DNA of 64,000 nucleotides from the NCBI RefSeq assembly GCF_004361735.1, contig NZ_SNVV01000002.1, positions 186,001 through 250,000 on the forward strand, written 5' to 3'. The notes beneath the pieces are model-generated. The model worked only from the letters and a program-made list of their open reading frames with translations, searched no databases and was not told the origin of the DNA. Position numbers and translations under genes: made by a program. Within the stretch, counting starts at the first letter, position 1. Every line of letters starts with the position of its first letter. Of this stretch, positions 20,369 through 29,008 are shown in pieces. This DNA comes from Azoarcus indigens. GTDB taxonomy: Bacteria; Pseudomonadota; Gammaproteobacteria; Burkholderiales; Rhodocyclaceae.

Positions 20369-21208
20369 GTGAATTCAGTCTTGGGTAGGGTGGTAACGGT
20401 TGCGGTGGTCGCGGCGGTGGCCGCCCTCGGATATTTCTACCTTTCCAGGGAGGAGGCCAGGGCACCGGAATCGACGCCGGTGGCGGCACCGAATCCTGAG
20501 CCGGCTCCCGCGCCGGTACAGGGGCCGCAGGCCTCGGGAGAGATCGAACCGGCGATCCGGCATCCCATCGAATCGGCCGGGGCGGAAGTGGCGGACGCAT
20601 CGGCCCCGCCCCCGCCCGCGTTGCCGGAAAGCGATGCGCTGGTCGCCGATGCGCTCGCCAGCCTGATCGCGGATACCGGGCTGCGCGACATGGTCGTCGT
20701 GCAGGATTTCATCCGCCGCATTGTGGTCACCGTGGACAACCTGCCGGGCGAGCAACTGCCATTGTCGCGCTCACCGGTGAAACCGGCCGCGGGCGCCTTC
20801 ATGGTCAGCACCGAGCCGGATGGCACCTTCATCAGCCCGGAGAACGCGGCGCGTTACAGGCCTTTTGTGGCCCTGGCGGAAGCGGTGGACAGCCGCCGCC
20901 TGGTAGCCCTCTATGTGCGGCTCTATCCGCTGTTCCAGTCGGTGTACGAAGAGTTGGGCTATCCGAACGCCTATTTCAACGACCGCCTGGTGACGGTGCT
21001 GGACCATCTGCTGGCAGCGCCGGAAGTGACGCGGCCGATACGGCTGGTGCAGCCCAAGGTGCGCTACCGTTTCGAGGATGCCCGGCTGGAAGCGCTCTCC
21101 GCCGGGCAGAAGATCATGATACGCATCGGCCCGGACAACGCCCGCCGGTTGAAGGCCAAGCTGCGCGAGATCCGCGCGCTGGTGGCAGGGCAGGCGCCGA
21201 ACAACTGA
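20369..21208 (+). CDS. DUF3014 domain protein, membrane-anchored
   Basis: A 279-residue protein with one N-terminal membrane helix (VVTVAVVAAVAALGYFYL), so most of the chain is probably periplasmic. A Pro/Ala/Glu-rich linker of about 60 residues is followed by the DUF3014 domain (RDMVVVQDFIRRIVVTVDNL, RLYPLFQSVYEELGYPNAYF, VRYRFEDARLEALSAGQKI). The GTG start has AGGAG nine bases upstream. The domain is of unknown function; the membrane tether plus flexible linker fits a cell-envelope role. It is convergent with the VOC gene. Confidence 0.8.
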   Translation: MNSVLGRVVTVAVVAAVAALGYFYLSREEARAPESTPVAAPNPEPAPAPVQGPQASGEIEPAIRHPIESAGAEVADASAPPPPALPESDALVADALASLIADTGLRDMVVVQDFIRRIVVTVDNLPGEQLPLSRSPVKPAAGAFMVSTEPDGTFISPENAARYRPFVALAEAVDSRRLVALYVRLYPLFQSVYEELGYPNAYFNDRLVTVLDHLLAAPEVTRPIRLVQPKVRYRFEDARLEALSAGQKIMIRIGPDNARRLKAKLREIRALVAGQAPNN

Positions 21209-21235
21209 CCTCGCCAACTGAGCCCAAGGCCGGCC

Positions 21236-21616
21236 TCAGCGCTGGGAGTGGAGGCCGATGAGGTTGCCCTCGGTGTCTTCCACCAGCGCGATGTAGCCGT
21301 GCTCGCCCACCCGGGTCTTGCCCTGCACGACGACGCCGCCGGCCGCGGCCGCGCGCTCGGCGGCTTCGCCCACCTCGGCGCAGATGAAATACACCAGCGT
21401 GCCGATGCGTGCAGGCCGCATCAGCGGATGGCGGATCAGTGCGCCGCTGGCGCCGCCGGCGCCATAGCGCCAGGGAAAGGCGTACATTTCGACGTCCTCG
21501 CCCATGGGCATCTCGGTGAGTTCCTCGCCCAGCACCCAGGCATAGAAGCCGCGCGCCCGATCCATGTCGAGCACCGGGATCTCGAACCAGCCTACGCTGT
21601 TGTCCTCCTGGCTCAT
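21236..21616 (-). CDS. VOC (glyoxalase/bleomycin-resistance) superfamily protein
   Basis: A 126-residue protein with two beta-alpha-beta3 units: WFEIPVLDMDRARGFYAWVL in the first, and IGTLVYFICAEVGEAAERAA leading to GYIALVEDTEGNLIGLHS in the second. The terminal E-D-x-E-G-N-x-I-G-L strand carries the usual metal-ligand Glu region. The fold covers glyoxalases, dioxygenases and resistance proteins, so substrate and metal cannot be named. The ATG is preceded by GGAG. The gene is divergent from the AEC transporter gene. Confidence 0.85.
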   Translation of the reverse strand: MSQEDNSVGWFEIPVLDMDRARGFYAWVLGEELTEMPMGEDVEMYAFPWRYGAGGASGALIRHPLMRPARIGTLVYFICAEVGEAAERAAAAGGVVVQGKTRVGEHGYIALVEDTEGNLIGLHSQR

Positions 21617-21733
21617 CTTCAATCTCCGCTTCCGGGTGCCCCGCGGTGCGCCGCAGGGCTGGGGCTGTGCCAGCCCGTCGACTAAAATCGGCGCCCCGCC
21701 CGGTGCCCGGGCGTCGAGGTCTGCCGGATCGCG

Positions 21734-22672
21734 ATGCACACTTTACTGCAGCAGGTTTCCCTTTCCGCCCCGCTTTTCATCCTGGTGTTCGCCGGCTACG
21801 GGCTGATGAGGCTCGCCCACTGGTCCAAGAGCATGGCTGATGCGCTCACCCAGTTCGTGTTCGCAGTGGCGCTGCCGGCGATGCTGTTCCGGCTGATGAG
21901 CGACTTTGCTGTGCTGCCGCCGGTGGACCTGCGTCTGCTGCTGGCCTACTTCGGTGGCTGCCTGCTGGTGTTCCTGATCGGCAGGCTGGTGGCCTGGCGC
22001 TGCTTTCATCTGGATGGCGTGGCACAGTCGGTGTTCGCGCTGGGCGGCGTGTTCTCCAACAACGTCATGCTGGGGCTGCCCATTGCGCGGCTGACGCTGG
22101 GCGAGGAGGCGGTGCCGGCGGTGGCGCTGGTCCTGGTCTTCAACGCGCTGACGCTGTGGACGCTGGTGACGGTATCGGTGGAGTGGGCTAGGCACGGGCA
22201 GCTTTCTGCGCGCGGCTTCTATCGCACGGCGCGGGGCGTACTCACCAACCCGCTGGTCGTGGGCATCGTGCTTGGCACTCTGTTCGGCCTTACCGGTCTG
22301 CCGCTGCCCAAGGTGCTGGCGGTGCCGCTGGACATGATCGCCCAGGCGGCTGCGCCACTGTCGCTGATGGTGCTGGGAATGGGGCTGGCGCAGTATGGCG
22401 TGCGCGAAGGCTGGCGCATCAGCGCGGCCATCGCCGCGATCAAGCTGCTGTTGCAGCCGCTGGTGGTGTGGGGGCTGGCGCTGGTGCTGGGTTTGCCGGT
22501 GCTGGAAACGCAAGTGGTGGTGCTGCTGGCCGCCATTGCCACCGGCGCGAACGTCTATCTGATGGCACGCCAGTTCGGCGTGCTGGAAGGGCCGGTGGCC
22601 AGCTGCCTGGTATGGACCACCGTGCTGGCTGCGCTGACCATGCCGTTGATGCTGACGCTGACCGCGCCTTGA
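21734..22672 (+). CDS. AEC (auxin efflux carrier) family transporter
   Basis: A 312-residue inner-membrane permease of about ten helices in two repeats. The hallmarks are FVFAVALPAMLFRLM, GGVFSNNVMLGLPIA in the first repeat (the N-N-x-x-x-G-x-P unwinding motif) and LSLMVLGMGLAQYG in the second. Bacterial AEC proteins export or take up malate, malonate and other carboxylates or amino acids; the substrate is not predictable here. It is convergent with the MFS gene 16 bases away and divergent from the VOC gene. Confidence 0.88.
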   Translation: MHTLLQQVSLSAPLFILVFAGYGLMRLAHWSKSMADALTQFVFAVALPAMLFRLMSDFAVLPPVDLRLLLAYFGGCLLVFLIGRLVAWRCFHLDGVAQSVFALGGVFSNNVMLGLPIARLTLGEEAVPAVALVLVFNALTLWTLVTVSVEWARHGQLSARGFYRTARGVLTNPLVVGIVLGTLFGLTGLPLPKVLAVPLDMIAQAAAPLSLMVLGMGLAQYGVREGWRISAAIAAIKLLLQPLVVWGLALVLGLPVLETQVVVLLAAIATGANVYLMARQFGVLEGPVASCLVWTTVLAALTMPLMLTLTAP

Positions 22673-22688
22673 GCAACGGGGGCGGTGC

Positions 22689-23978
22689 TCAGGCGGAACC
22701 GCGTGCGCCGGCGGCGCCGTGCAGCGCTACCGCCTCCGGCAGCGGCGGCAGGCCGCGCAGGCGCAGGGAGATGCCAAAGGTGAGCAGGGCGCAGCCGCCC
22801 AGGATGGCCGCCACCCCGAGCCAGCCGCCTGGCCCCCAAGCCAGGCCGGAGAAGGTGCCGAGCACGCTGCCGCCCAGGTAGTAGCTGCAGAGGTATAGCG
22901 CCGCAGCCAGCGCGCGCCGCTCCTGCGCCCGCCGGCCCACCCAGCCGCTGGCAGTGGTGTGGGCGCCGAAGAAGCCGAAGGTGAACAGGGCTACACCCAG
23001 GATCACCACCAGCAGATGGTCGGCCAGCGTGGTGGCAATGCCCGCCATCATCAGCACCACCATGATCCACAGCACGTTGCGGCGGCCGAAGCGGTCCGCC
23101 AGCAAGCCGGACCAGGCCGAGGCCCAGGTGCCGACCATATACAGCAGGAAGATGGCGCCTATGGCTGTCTGGCCCAGGCTGAAAGGCGGCTCGTGCAGGC
23201 GAAAACCGAGGAAGTTGTAGAGGCCGACGAAGGCCCCCATGATCAGGAAGGCGGTGGCGAACAGCCACGGCAGGCCGGGATCGGCGGCGATGGCGCGGGC
23301 ATCCTGCAGGATGCGGCCGATGGCGGCGGCACGGGGGCGGAAGTGGCGGGAAGCCGGCAGGCCGCGCCAGAACACGATGGCGGCGATGCCCCCGAGTATG
23401 CCCAGGGTCGCCAGCGCCAGCCGCCAGGAACCCCACTCGGTGACGAGCGCCGACAGGAAGCGGCCGCTCATGCCGCCCATGGCATTGCCGGCGATGTAGA
23501 TGCCCATTGCCCGCCCCTGGGCATTCGGCGCGACTTCCTCGCCCAGGTAGGCCATGGCGGCGGCGGGCAGGCCGGCCAGCGCCGCGCCCAGCAGGGCGCG
23601 CAGCACCAGCAACTGGTTGAAATCGGTGACCAGCGCCGAGGCCAGCGCAATGAGGGCCGCCAGTATCAGCGAACACTTCATGACGCGCTGCCGGCCATAG
23701 CGGTCCGACAGCACGCTGGCCGGAATCAGCATCAGCGACAGCGCGGCGGTGCCGGCAGAGACCGACAAGCTGGCCGTCGCCGGGTTGACCTCGAACACCC
23801 GGGACAGCAGCGGCAGCATCGGCTGGGTGCCGTACATCATCGCAAAGGTGGCGAAACCGCCGAGGAACATCGCCAGATTGGTGCGGCGGTAAGCGGCCGT
23901 GCCCGCCTCCAGGCGGTCGGAGGCGGGGGACGCCGCGGGCGAGGTGGATCTCTCTGGGCTTGGGGCTGCTGCGGACAC
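22689..23978 (-). CDS. MFS transporter, YnfM-like
   Basis: A 429-residue major facilitator with 12 predicted helices. Motif A occurs in both halves: SDRYGRQRVMK after helix 2 and ADRFGRRNVLW after helix 8. The first helix region reads FLGGFATFAMMYGTQPMLPLL, resembling the YnfM/arabinose-efflux-like drug:H+ antiporters. The GTG start has AGGA 11 bases upstream and leaves a roughly 30-residue cytoplasmic tail rich in Ser/Pro. It is divergent from a LysR regulator gene, the same arrangement as ynfL-ynfM in E. coli. The exported compound is unknown. Confidence 0.88.
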   Translation of the reverse strand: MSAAAPSPERSTSPAASPASDRLEAGTAAYRRTNLAMFLGGFATFAMMYGTQPMLPLLSRVFEVNPATASLSVSAGTAALSLMLIPASVLSDRYGRQRVMKCSLILAALIALASALVTDFNQLLVLRALLGAALAGLPAAAMAYLGEEVAPNAQGRAMGIYIAGNAMGGMSGRFLSALVTEWGSWRLALATLGILGGIAAIVFWRGLPASRHFRPRAAAIGRILQDARAIAADPGLPWLFATAFLIMGAFVGLYNFLGFRLHEPPFSLGQTAIGAIFLLYMVGTWASAWSGLLADRFGRRNVLWIMVVLMMAGIATTLADHLLVVILGVALFTFGFFGAHTTASGWVGRRAQERRALAAALYLCSYYLGGSVLGTFSGLAWGPGGWLGVAAILGGCALLTFGISLRLRGLPPLPEAVALHGAAGARGSA

Positions 23979-24055
23979 GGTGAGCCATCCTGTTGTTGTC
24001 GGCCGGGCGCTGCGGCGGGCCGTACTTCAACAGTAGATTGTGTCCAGGGTGGCAG

Positions 24056-24091
24056 TCCAATATATTCGAAGGGGTCTTCTGATCTGTTGGA
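24056..24091. promoter_or_regulatory. Candidate LysR-type operator in the MFS-lysR intergenic region
   Basis: TCCAA (24056-24060) and TTGGA (24087-24091) form an outer inverted pair. Between them GAAG-GGGT-CTTC (24068-24079) is a tight inverted repeat. The site lies immediately before the lysR ATG and about 80 bases from the MFS start, where autorepressing LysR proteins normally bind. The stretch is markedly AT-rich compared with its surroundings. Confidence 0.35.
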
Positions 24092-24098
24092 TATATGA

Positions 24099-24992
24099 AT
24101 GGAGCTACGGCATCTGCGCTACTTCGTCGCGGTTGCGGAAGAACTGAACTTCACCCGGGCGGCAGCTCGCCTGCATATCGGCCAGCCGCCCTTGTCCATG
24201 CAGATCCGCGACCTGGAGCAGGAGCTGGGCGCGCGGCTGTTCGAGCGCAGCAAGCGCAAAGTGATGCTGACCGAGGCCGGCAAGCGCTTTCTTGAACGGG
24301 CGCGCGACATCCTCGCCCAGGCCGCGCTGGCCGCTGCCGAAGCGCGGCGGGCAGGGCAGGGCGAGGTGGGCGAACTGCGCATCGGTTTCACCTCCTCGCT
24401 GCCCTACACCGAGACCATGCCGGCGGTGCTGGACGCCTATCGCCGCCGCTACCCGGACGTGCGGCTGCAACTGGAGGAGATGTTCTCCACGGACCAGTTC
24501 ACCGCGCTTGCCCGGGGAGAGCTGGATGTCGGCCTGGTGCGCTACCACTCGCCGGACGCGCCGGCGGGGATCGAACTGCGGGAGATCGGACGGGACGCAC
24601 TGCGGCTGGTTCTCAACGCCGGCCATCCGTTGGCGAGAGCAGCGGCGCTGCGCTTCGAGCAACTGGAGGGCGAGGGCTTCATCACCTTTCCGCCCGATGC
24701 CGGCACCGGCCTGCCGGCCATCCTCCGGCGCCTCTGCCGCCGGGCGGGCTTCGAACCCAATGTCGTGCAGACCGCGCGGGAGGCGACAACCCAGATCGGC
24801 CTGGTCGCCGCCGGGCTGGGCATCGCGCTGCTGCCCTCGCCACTGGAGTGCGTACGCATCCCCCGGGTGAACTACCTGCCGATCGAGGACGAGGAGGCTT
24901 ACTTCGGCCTGGCGGTCGCGGTCCGCAAGGAGGCGCCGGCGCCGCTGCTGGGGGGCTTTCTCGCCGTGCTGGATGAGGTCTGCAAGCCCTGA
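24099..24992 (+). CDS. LysR-family transcriptional regulator
   Basis: A 297-residue DNA-binding regulator. The N-terminal winged helix-turn-helix reads [20 protein letters not shown] followed by [14 protein letters not shown] and [14 protein letters not shown]. The effector domain starts near residue 90 ([21 protein letters not shown]) and has the hinge-pocket features of the LTTR fold. Placement directly opposite the MFS transporter gene, with a shared 120-base control region, makes that transporter its probable target and an exported aromatic or drug the likely co-inducer; this is inference from arrangement. Confidence 0.92.
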   Translation: MELRHLRYFVAVAEELNFTRAAARLHIGQPPLSMQIRDLEQELGARLFERSKRKVMLTEAGKRFLERARDILAQAALAAAEARRAGQGEVGELRIGFTSSLPYTETMPAVLDAYRRRYPDVRLQLEEMFSTDQFTALARGELDVGLVRYHSPDAPAGIELREIGRDALRLVLNAGHPLARAAALRFEQLEGEGFITFPPDAGTGLPAILRRLCRRAGFEPNVVQTAREATTQIGLVAAGLGIALLPSPLECVRIPRVNYLPIEDEEAYFGLAVAVRKEAPAPLLGGFLAVLDEVCKP

Positions 24993-25070
24993 CGTGCTTT
25001 TCCGGAATACCGGGTGTCGTCTGGCATAAGTCCGACGGCATGAACAGGCGGGCAGGTTTTGTTACAGCGT

Positions 25071-25098
25071 TTGAGCTGTTTGCGGCGACGCGTAGAAT
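25071..25098 (+). promoter_or_regulatory. Candidate sigma-70 promoter of the GGDEF-EAL gene
   Basis: TTGAGC (25071-25076), a 16-base spacer and TAGAAT (25093-25098), followed by a GCGGCC discriminator. It lies 33 bases before the preferred ATG. Confidence 0.5.
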
Positions 25099-25130
25099 GC
25101 GGCCTTCCTTCCGCCCGCGCGAGTGGGTGG

Positions 25131-27887
25131 ATGACCAACCCCGCAGTTGCAGAACAGAACATAAGAAAGATGGCCAGTAGTCCAGATTCATCGTCGTCCC
25201 CCATGCATCGCCGCTGGTGGGTGGATGCACTGGTGTTCGCCGGCATGTTGTTGCTGCTCTACCTGAGCTTCCTGCTCGGCAAGACGGACAGCATGGCGAT
25301 TCCCGGTGCTTCCGAAGTGCTGACCGAACCCCATGTGCCTGCACTTTCCGGTGCGATGCTATGTGTGCTTGGCGCCTTCCTCGGCGGTGGGGCGTTGGTG
25401 CTCATGCTGGCGGTGCGGGGCGAGCGCGCTGCCCGCGTCGGCGACGCCGCGCGGCGGGAGCGCGGCCGCTTCCTGCAGGCGGTGCTGGATGCCATTCCCG
25501 CGCCGGTCTTCTACAAAGACGTCTCCGGGCGCTACCTCGGCTGCAATAATGCCTTTGGCGAATTCCTCGGGCGCTCCAAGACGGAGATCATCGGCCGCAC
25601 GGTCTACGAAGTCGCGCCCGCGGACCTCGCTACCGCCTACGAGCAGCGCGATCGAGCCTTGCTGGACGCCAGGGGGAGGCAGGTATACGAAACCCAGGTG
25701 GAAACCCAGGCCGGCCGGCGCGACGTGATCTTCTACAAGGCCACCATCGCCGGCCCGGATGGCGAGGTCCATGGCCTGGTCGGCACGGTGTTGGACATCA
25801 CCGAGCGCAAGGAAGCCGAAGAGAGGGTGCGGGAGAGCGAGCGGCGCATGAGCGCGCTGATCGAAGCGCTGCCGGACGCCATCTTCTTCAAGGACGGCGC
25901 TGGTCGCTGGCTGGTGACCAACCAGCGCGCGCAGGCGCTGTTCAACCTGCGCGGCGAGAAATGGTTCGGCATGACCGACCGCGAACTGGGTCTGCTACGG
26001 CCGGAGTATGCGCCTGCGCTGCAACAGTGCCTGGACAACGACGAAGTGGCCTGGAACAGCGAAGAGCTGCCCTGTCATTCCATCGAGGTGGTGAATGATC
26101 CGGCGGGCGAGCGCCATTACTTCGACGTGACCCGCATTCCGATCCGCCGTGGAGACGGCAGCCGCGATGGCCTGGTCATCGTCGGCCGCGACGTAACTGC
26201 CCGGCGCATCGCGGAGGAACGCCTGCGGCAGGCCGCGACGGTATTCGACAACACCATCGAAGGCATTTCCATCACCGACGAGAGCGGCATCATCCTGTCG
26301 GTGAATCCTGCCTTCAGCCTCATCACCGGCTACGACGAGATCGACGTCGTCGGCCGCCATACCCGCATCCTCCAATCTGGCCGCCACGACCGCGAGTACT
26401 ACCGCGCCATGTGGAAGACGCTGAAAGAGCGTGGTCAATGGCAGGGCGAGATCTGGAACCGGCGCAAGACCGGCGAGGTGTATCCCCAGTGGCTGACCAT
26501 AGGCGTGGTGAAGGATGACGAGGGCAGGGTGAGCAACTATGTCGCCGTATTCTCCGACATCTCCCAGATCAAGGATGCCGAGACCCAGCTGGAGCGTCTG
26601 GCGCATTACGACCCGCTCACCGGCCTGCCCAACCGGGCGCTGCTTGGTGACCGCCTGGAGCATGCGCTGGACCGCGCCCGCCGCACCGGTTCCAGCGTCG
26701 CGGTGCTGCTGCTGGACCTGGACGGCTTCAAGAACGTCAACGACAGCCTCGGCCACCCCGCCGGCGATCGCTTGCTGCAGGTGGTCTCCGAGCGTCTGCG
26801 CGCGGCCCTGCGCGAGGAAGATTCGGTATGCCGTTTCGGTGGCGACGAGTTCGCCATCGTGCTGGAGGACATCAGCCTGGGCGAGGCGGTGTCCGAGACC
26901 GCCGAGCAACTAATTGCGGAAATGGCGCTGCCGGTGGACCTGGATGGCCACCTGACGCGAGTGTCCGCCAGCATAGGCATCGCCATCTTCCCCCGCGACG
27001 GCGCGGATGCGACCTCGCTGATCAAGGCTGCCGATACCGCGATGTATCGCAGCAAGCAGCTGGGCCGGGACACCTTCAGCTTTCATCATGACGAAATGGC
27101 CCTGGCCGCGCGCCGGCGGCTGGAGATGGAGCACGGCCTGCGCCAGGCGCTGGAGCAGGGCAGTTTCGAACTGTGGTACCAGCCGCAGCTGGATCTGTGT
27201 TCAGGCCGGGTGATAGGCGTGGAGGCTTTGCTGCGCTGGCGCGATCCGGCGCGCGGCCTGGTGCCCCCGCTGGAGTTCATCCCGCTGGCCGAAGAGACCG
27301 GCCTCATCGTGCCGATAGGTGCCTGGGTGCTGCGGCAGGCCTGTCGCGAGGCGCGCAGCTGGCTGGACGCCGGCCTCAACCCCGGCCGGGTGGCGGTGAA
27401 CGTGGCGGCGCCGCAGATCGAACGCGGCGGCTTCGAGCAAGTGGTCGCCCGTGTGCTGGAGGAAACCGGCCTGCCGGCGGCGGCGCTGGAAGTGGAGATC
27501 ACCGAAAGCTCGTTGCTGCACAACGCCGACAACGCCAAGCGCGTCATCGCGGCGCTGCGCGAGCTTGGGGTCGGGTTGGCGATCGACGATTTCGGTACCG
27601 GATACTCGTCATTGGCCTACCTCAAGCACTTGGCGGTGCATAGGCTCAAGATCGACCGCGAGTTCGTACGCGATCTGCCGGGCGATGGCAGCAACCTTGC
27701 CATCACCCGTGCGGTGATCGCCTTGAGCCGTAGCCTGGGCTTCGCGGTGGTGGCCGAAGGGGTGGAGGTACAGGCGCAGGCGGATCTGCTGCGCCGAGAA
27801 GGCTGCGACAGCGCGCAAGGCTTCCTGTACGCGAAGCCGATGCCCGGAGCGGATTTCGCGAACTGGCTGGCCGCGCGTCCGGACTGA
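25131..27887 (+). CDS. Membrane PAS-PAS-PAS-GGDEF-EAL c-di-GMP signalling protein
   Basis: A 918-residue protein. Two membrane helices (about 30-50 and 70-94) enclose a short periplasmic loop. PAS domains follow near 110-230 (AIPAPVFYKDVSGRYLGCNN), 235-355 (ALPDAIFFKDGAGRWLVTNQ) and 360-480 (TIEGISITDESGIILSVNP). The diguanylate cyclase signature GGDEF is intact at residue 570, and GVEALLRW with the EAL triad lies near 698; DDFGTGYSSL and KIDREFV of active EAL domains are also present. Both synthesis and hydrolysis of c-di-GMP are therefore possible. A start at 25170 (AAGAAAG upstream) is an alternative. The gene is probably monocistronic. The signal sensed by the PAS units is unknown. Confidence 0.93.
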   Translation: MTNPAVAEQNIRKMASSPDSSSSPMHRRWWVDALVFAGMLLLLYLSFLLGKTDSMAIPGASEVLTEPHVPALSGAMLCVLGAFLGGGALVLMLAVRGERAARVGDAARRERGRFLQAVLDAIPAPVFYKDVSGRYLGCNNAFGEFLGRSKTEIIGRTVYEVAPADLATAYEQRDRALLDARGRQVYETQVETQAGRRDVIFYKATIAGPDGEVHGLVGTVLDITERKEAEERVRESERRMSALIEALPDAIFFKDGAGRWLVTNQRAQALFNLRGEKWFGMTDRELGLLRPEYAPALQQCLDNDEVAWNSEELPCHSIEVVNDPAGERHYFDVTRIPIRRGDGSRDGLVIVGRDVTARRIAEERLRQAATVFDNTIEGISITDESGIILSVNPAFSLITGYDEIDVVGRHTRILQSGRHDREYYRAMWKTLKERGQWQGEIWNRRKTGEVYPQWLTIGVVKDDEGRVSNYVAVFSDISQIKDAETQLERLAHYDPLTGLPNRALLGDRLEHALDRARRTGSSVAVLLLDLDGFKNVNDSLGHPAGDRLLQVVSERLRAALREEDSVCRFGGDEFAIVLEDISLGEAVSETAEQLIAEMALPVDLDGHLTRVSASIGIAIFPRDGADATSLIKAADTAMYRSKQLGRDTFSFHHDEMALAARRRLEMEHGLRQALEQGSFELWYQPQLDLCSGRVIGVEALLRWRDPARGLVPPLEFIPLAEETGLIVPIGAWVLRQACREARSWLDAGLNPGRVAVNVAAPQIERGGFEQVVARVLEETGLPAAALEVEITESSLLHNADNAKRVIAALRELGVGLAIDDFGTGYSSLAYLKHLAVHRLKIDREFVRDLPGDGSNLAITRAVIALSRSLGFAVVAEGVEVQAQADLLRREGCDSAQGFLYAKPMPGADFANWLAARPD

Positions 27888-28005
27888 GACGGCATGATAC
27901 GGGGAGGCCGCGGCGTGAGCGCGCGAGGTCCGCAATCTACCCCGGATATCCCGCTGCAATCTCTGGCAGAGTAAGCTAGCGCTTTTCCACTCGGGAGAGC
28001 CTGCG

Positions 28006-28974
28006 ATGAAGCGCACCAGCCCCGCCGCGAATCCGATTGCGGCATTCTCGGACCTTTGGGTAGACGCCTGGACCCGCCCCTTCTCTGCTTGGCAAGGCTG
28101 GAGCAGCTTCTGGGGCGAGCAGTGGCACGCCTGGCTGAGCGCATTCGGCTCCGGGCCCAGCCCTTGGCTGCCTGCGCTGGCGGAAGAGCGCGAGAATCAG
28201 CCCTCCCAGATCGATTTCTTCCTGCCCTGGCTGCCGCGGTTGGATGGCGGTGCGTCCGCCGATGGCCATGACGGCGAAGAGGCGGTCAAGGTGATGCTGC
28301 GGGCGGCGCTGCCCTGGGCGCCGGCGGCAGATTGGCTCATGTTGGAGGCAAGGGCGGCCGGATTCGGTATTCCGCTGCCGACGGCGCGTCAGCCGGCCGA
28401 GAAGGCGCCCCAGAAGGGCGAAGCCCCTGCTGCGCGCACTGTCGAGGCTCTGGCTGTGGCCAAGCCGGTGGCCGCGAAGAAGGCGCCTGCGGTCAAGGCC
28501 GCGCCGGCAGCAAAGCCGGTTAAGGCCAAGCCTGAGCCCGCCAAGAAGGCTGCGGTTGCCTCAAAGGCGGCGCCGGCAGAGAAGGCCAGGCCTGCGAGTG
28601 CCAACGCCGCACCTTCCGCCAGGCGCCTAGCGGCTGCGAAGCAGAGGCCCGAGACTGCCGCCAAGCCTCAGGCTCCGGCACCGCAGCCGGCAGCAAGCTC
28701 GGCGAAGGCGGCATCGGCTCCGGCCGCCGTTGCGGTAAAGGAAGAAACCGGTGCTACCAAGGCGGCGAGCAAGCCTGAGATGGCGAAGAAGCCGGCGAAG
28801 GCCAGTCCCCGCAAGGCGGCCAAGCCCGCGGCCGCTCCCAAAGCCAAGCCGGCTGCGGTCAAGGCTGCTTCGGCGAAGGCTGCTCAACCCAAAACCGCTC
28901 AGTCCAAGGCTGCCGCTGAAAAGCCGGCTGAAGCCGCATCGGCGGGCAAGCCGGAAGCTCCGCGGCAGGAGTAA
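28006..28974 (+). CDS. Ala/Lys/Pro-rich protein with Trp-rich N-terminus, histone-H1-like tail
   Basis: A 322-residue protein in two parts. Residues 1-125 form a Trp-rich amphipathic region (SDLWVDAWTRPFSAWQGW and EQWHAWLSAFG, then FFLPWLPRLD). Residues 135-322 are almost only Ala, Lys, Pro, Ser and Glu, with AKKA/AKP-type repeats including EPAKKAAV, like histone-H1-like AlgP proteins and the PAKKA tail by which PhaM of Ralstonia binds DNA. The N-terminus does not look like PhaM, so I do not name it. Nucleoid binding by the tail is inferred. The gene ends in a hairpin terminator and stands alone. Confidence 0.6.
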   Translation: MKRTSPAANPIAAFSDLWVDAWTRPFSAWQGWSSFWGEQWHAWLSAFGSGPSPWLPALAEERENQPSQIDFFLPWLPRLDGGASADGHDGEEAVKVMLRAALPWAPAADWLMLEARAAGFGIPLPTARQPAEKAPQKGEAPAARTVEALAVAKPVAAKKAPAVKAAPAAKPVKAKPEPAKKAAVASKAAPAEKARPASANAAPSARRLAAAKQRPETAAKPQAPAPQPAASSAKAASAPAAVAVKEETGATKAASKPEMAKKPAKASPRKAAKPAAAPKAKPAAVKAASAKAAQPKTAQSKAAAEKPAEAASAGKPEAPRQE

Positions 28975-28981
28975 AACCGCT

Positions 28982-29008
28982 GCTCCCGGCCTGGCCGGGA
29001 GCTGTTTT
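28982..29008. terminator. Hairpin terminator between convergent genes
   Basis: GCTCCCGGC and GCCGGGAGC pair as a nine-base stem around CTG, followed by TGTTTT on the plus strand. On the minus strand GCGGTTTT follows, so it may serve both the Ala/Lys-rich gene and the CoA-ester lyase gene, whose stop lies at its edge. Confidence 0.75.
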
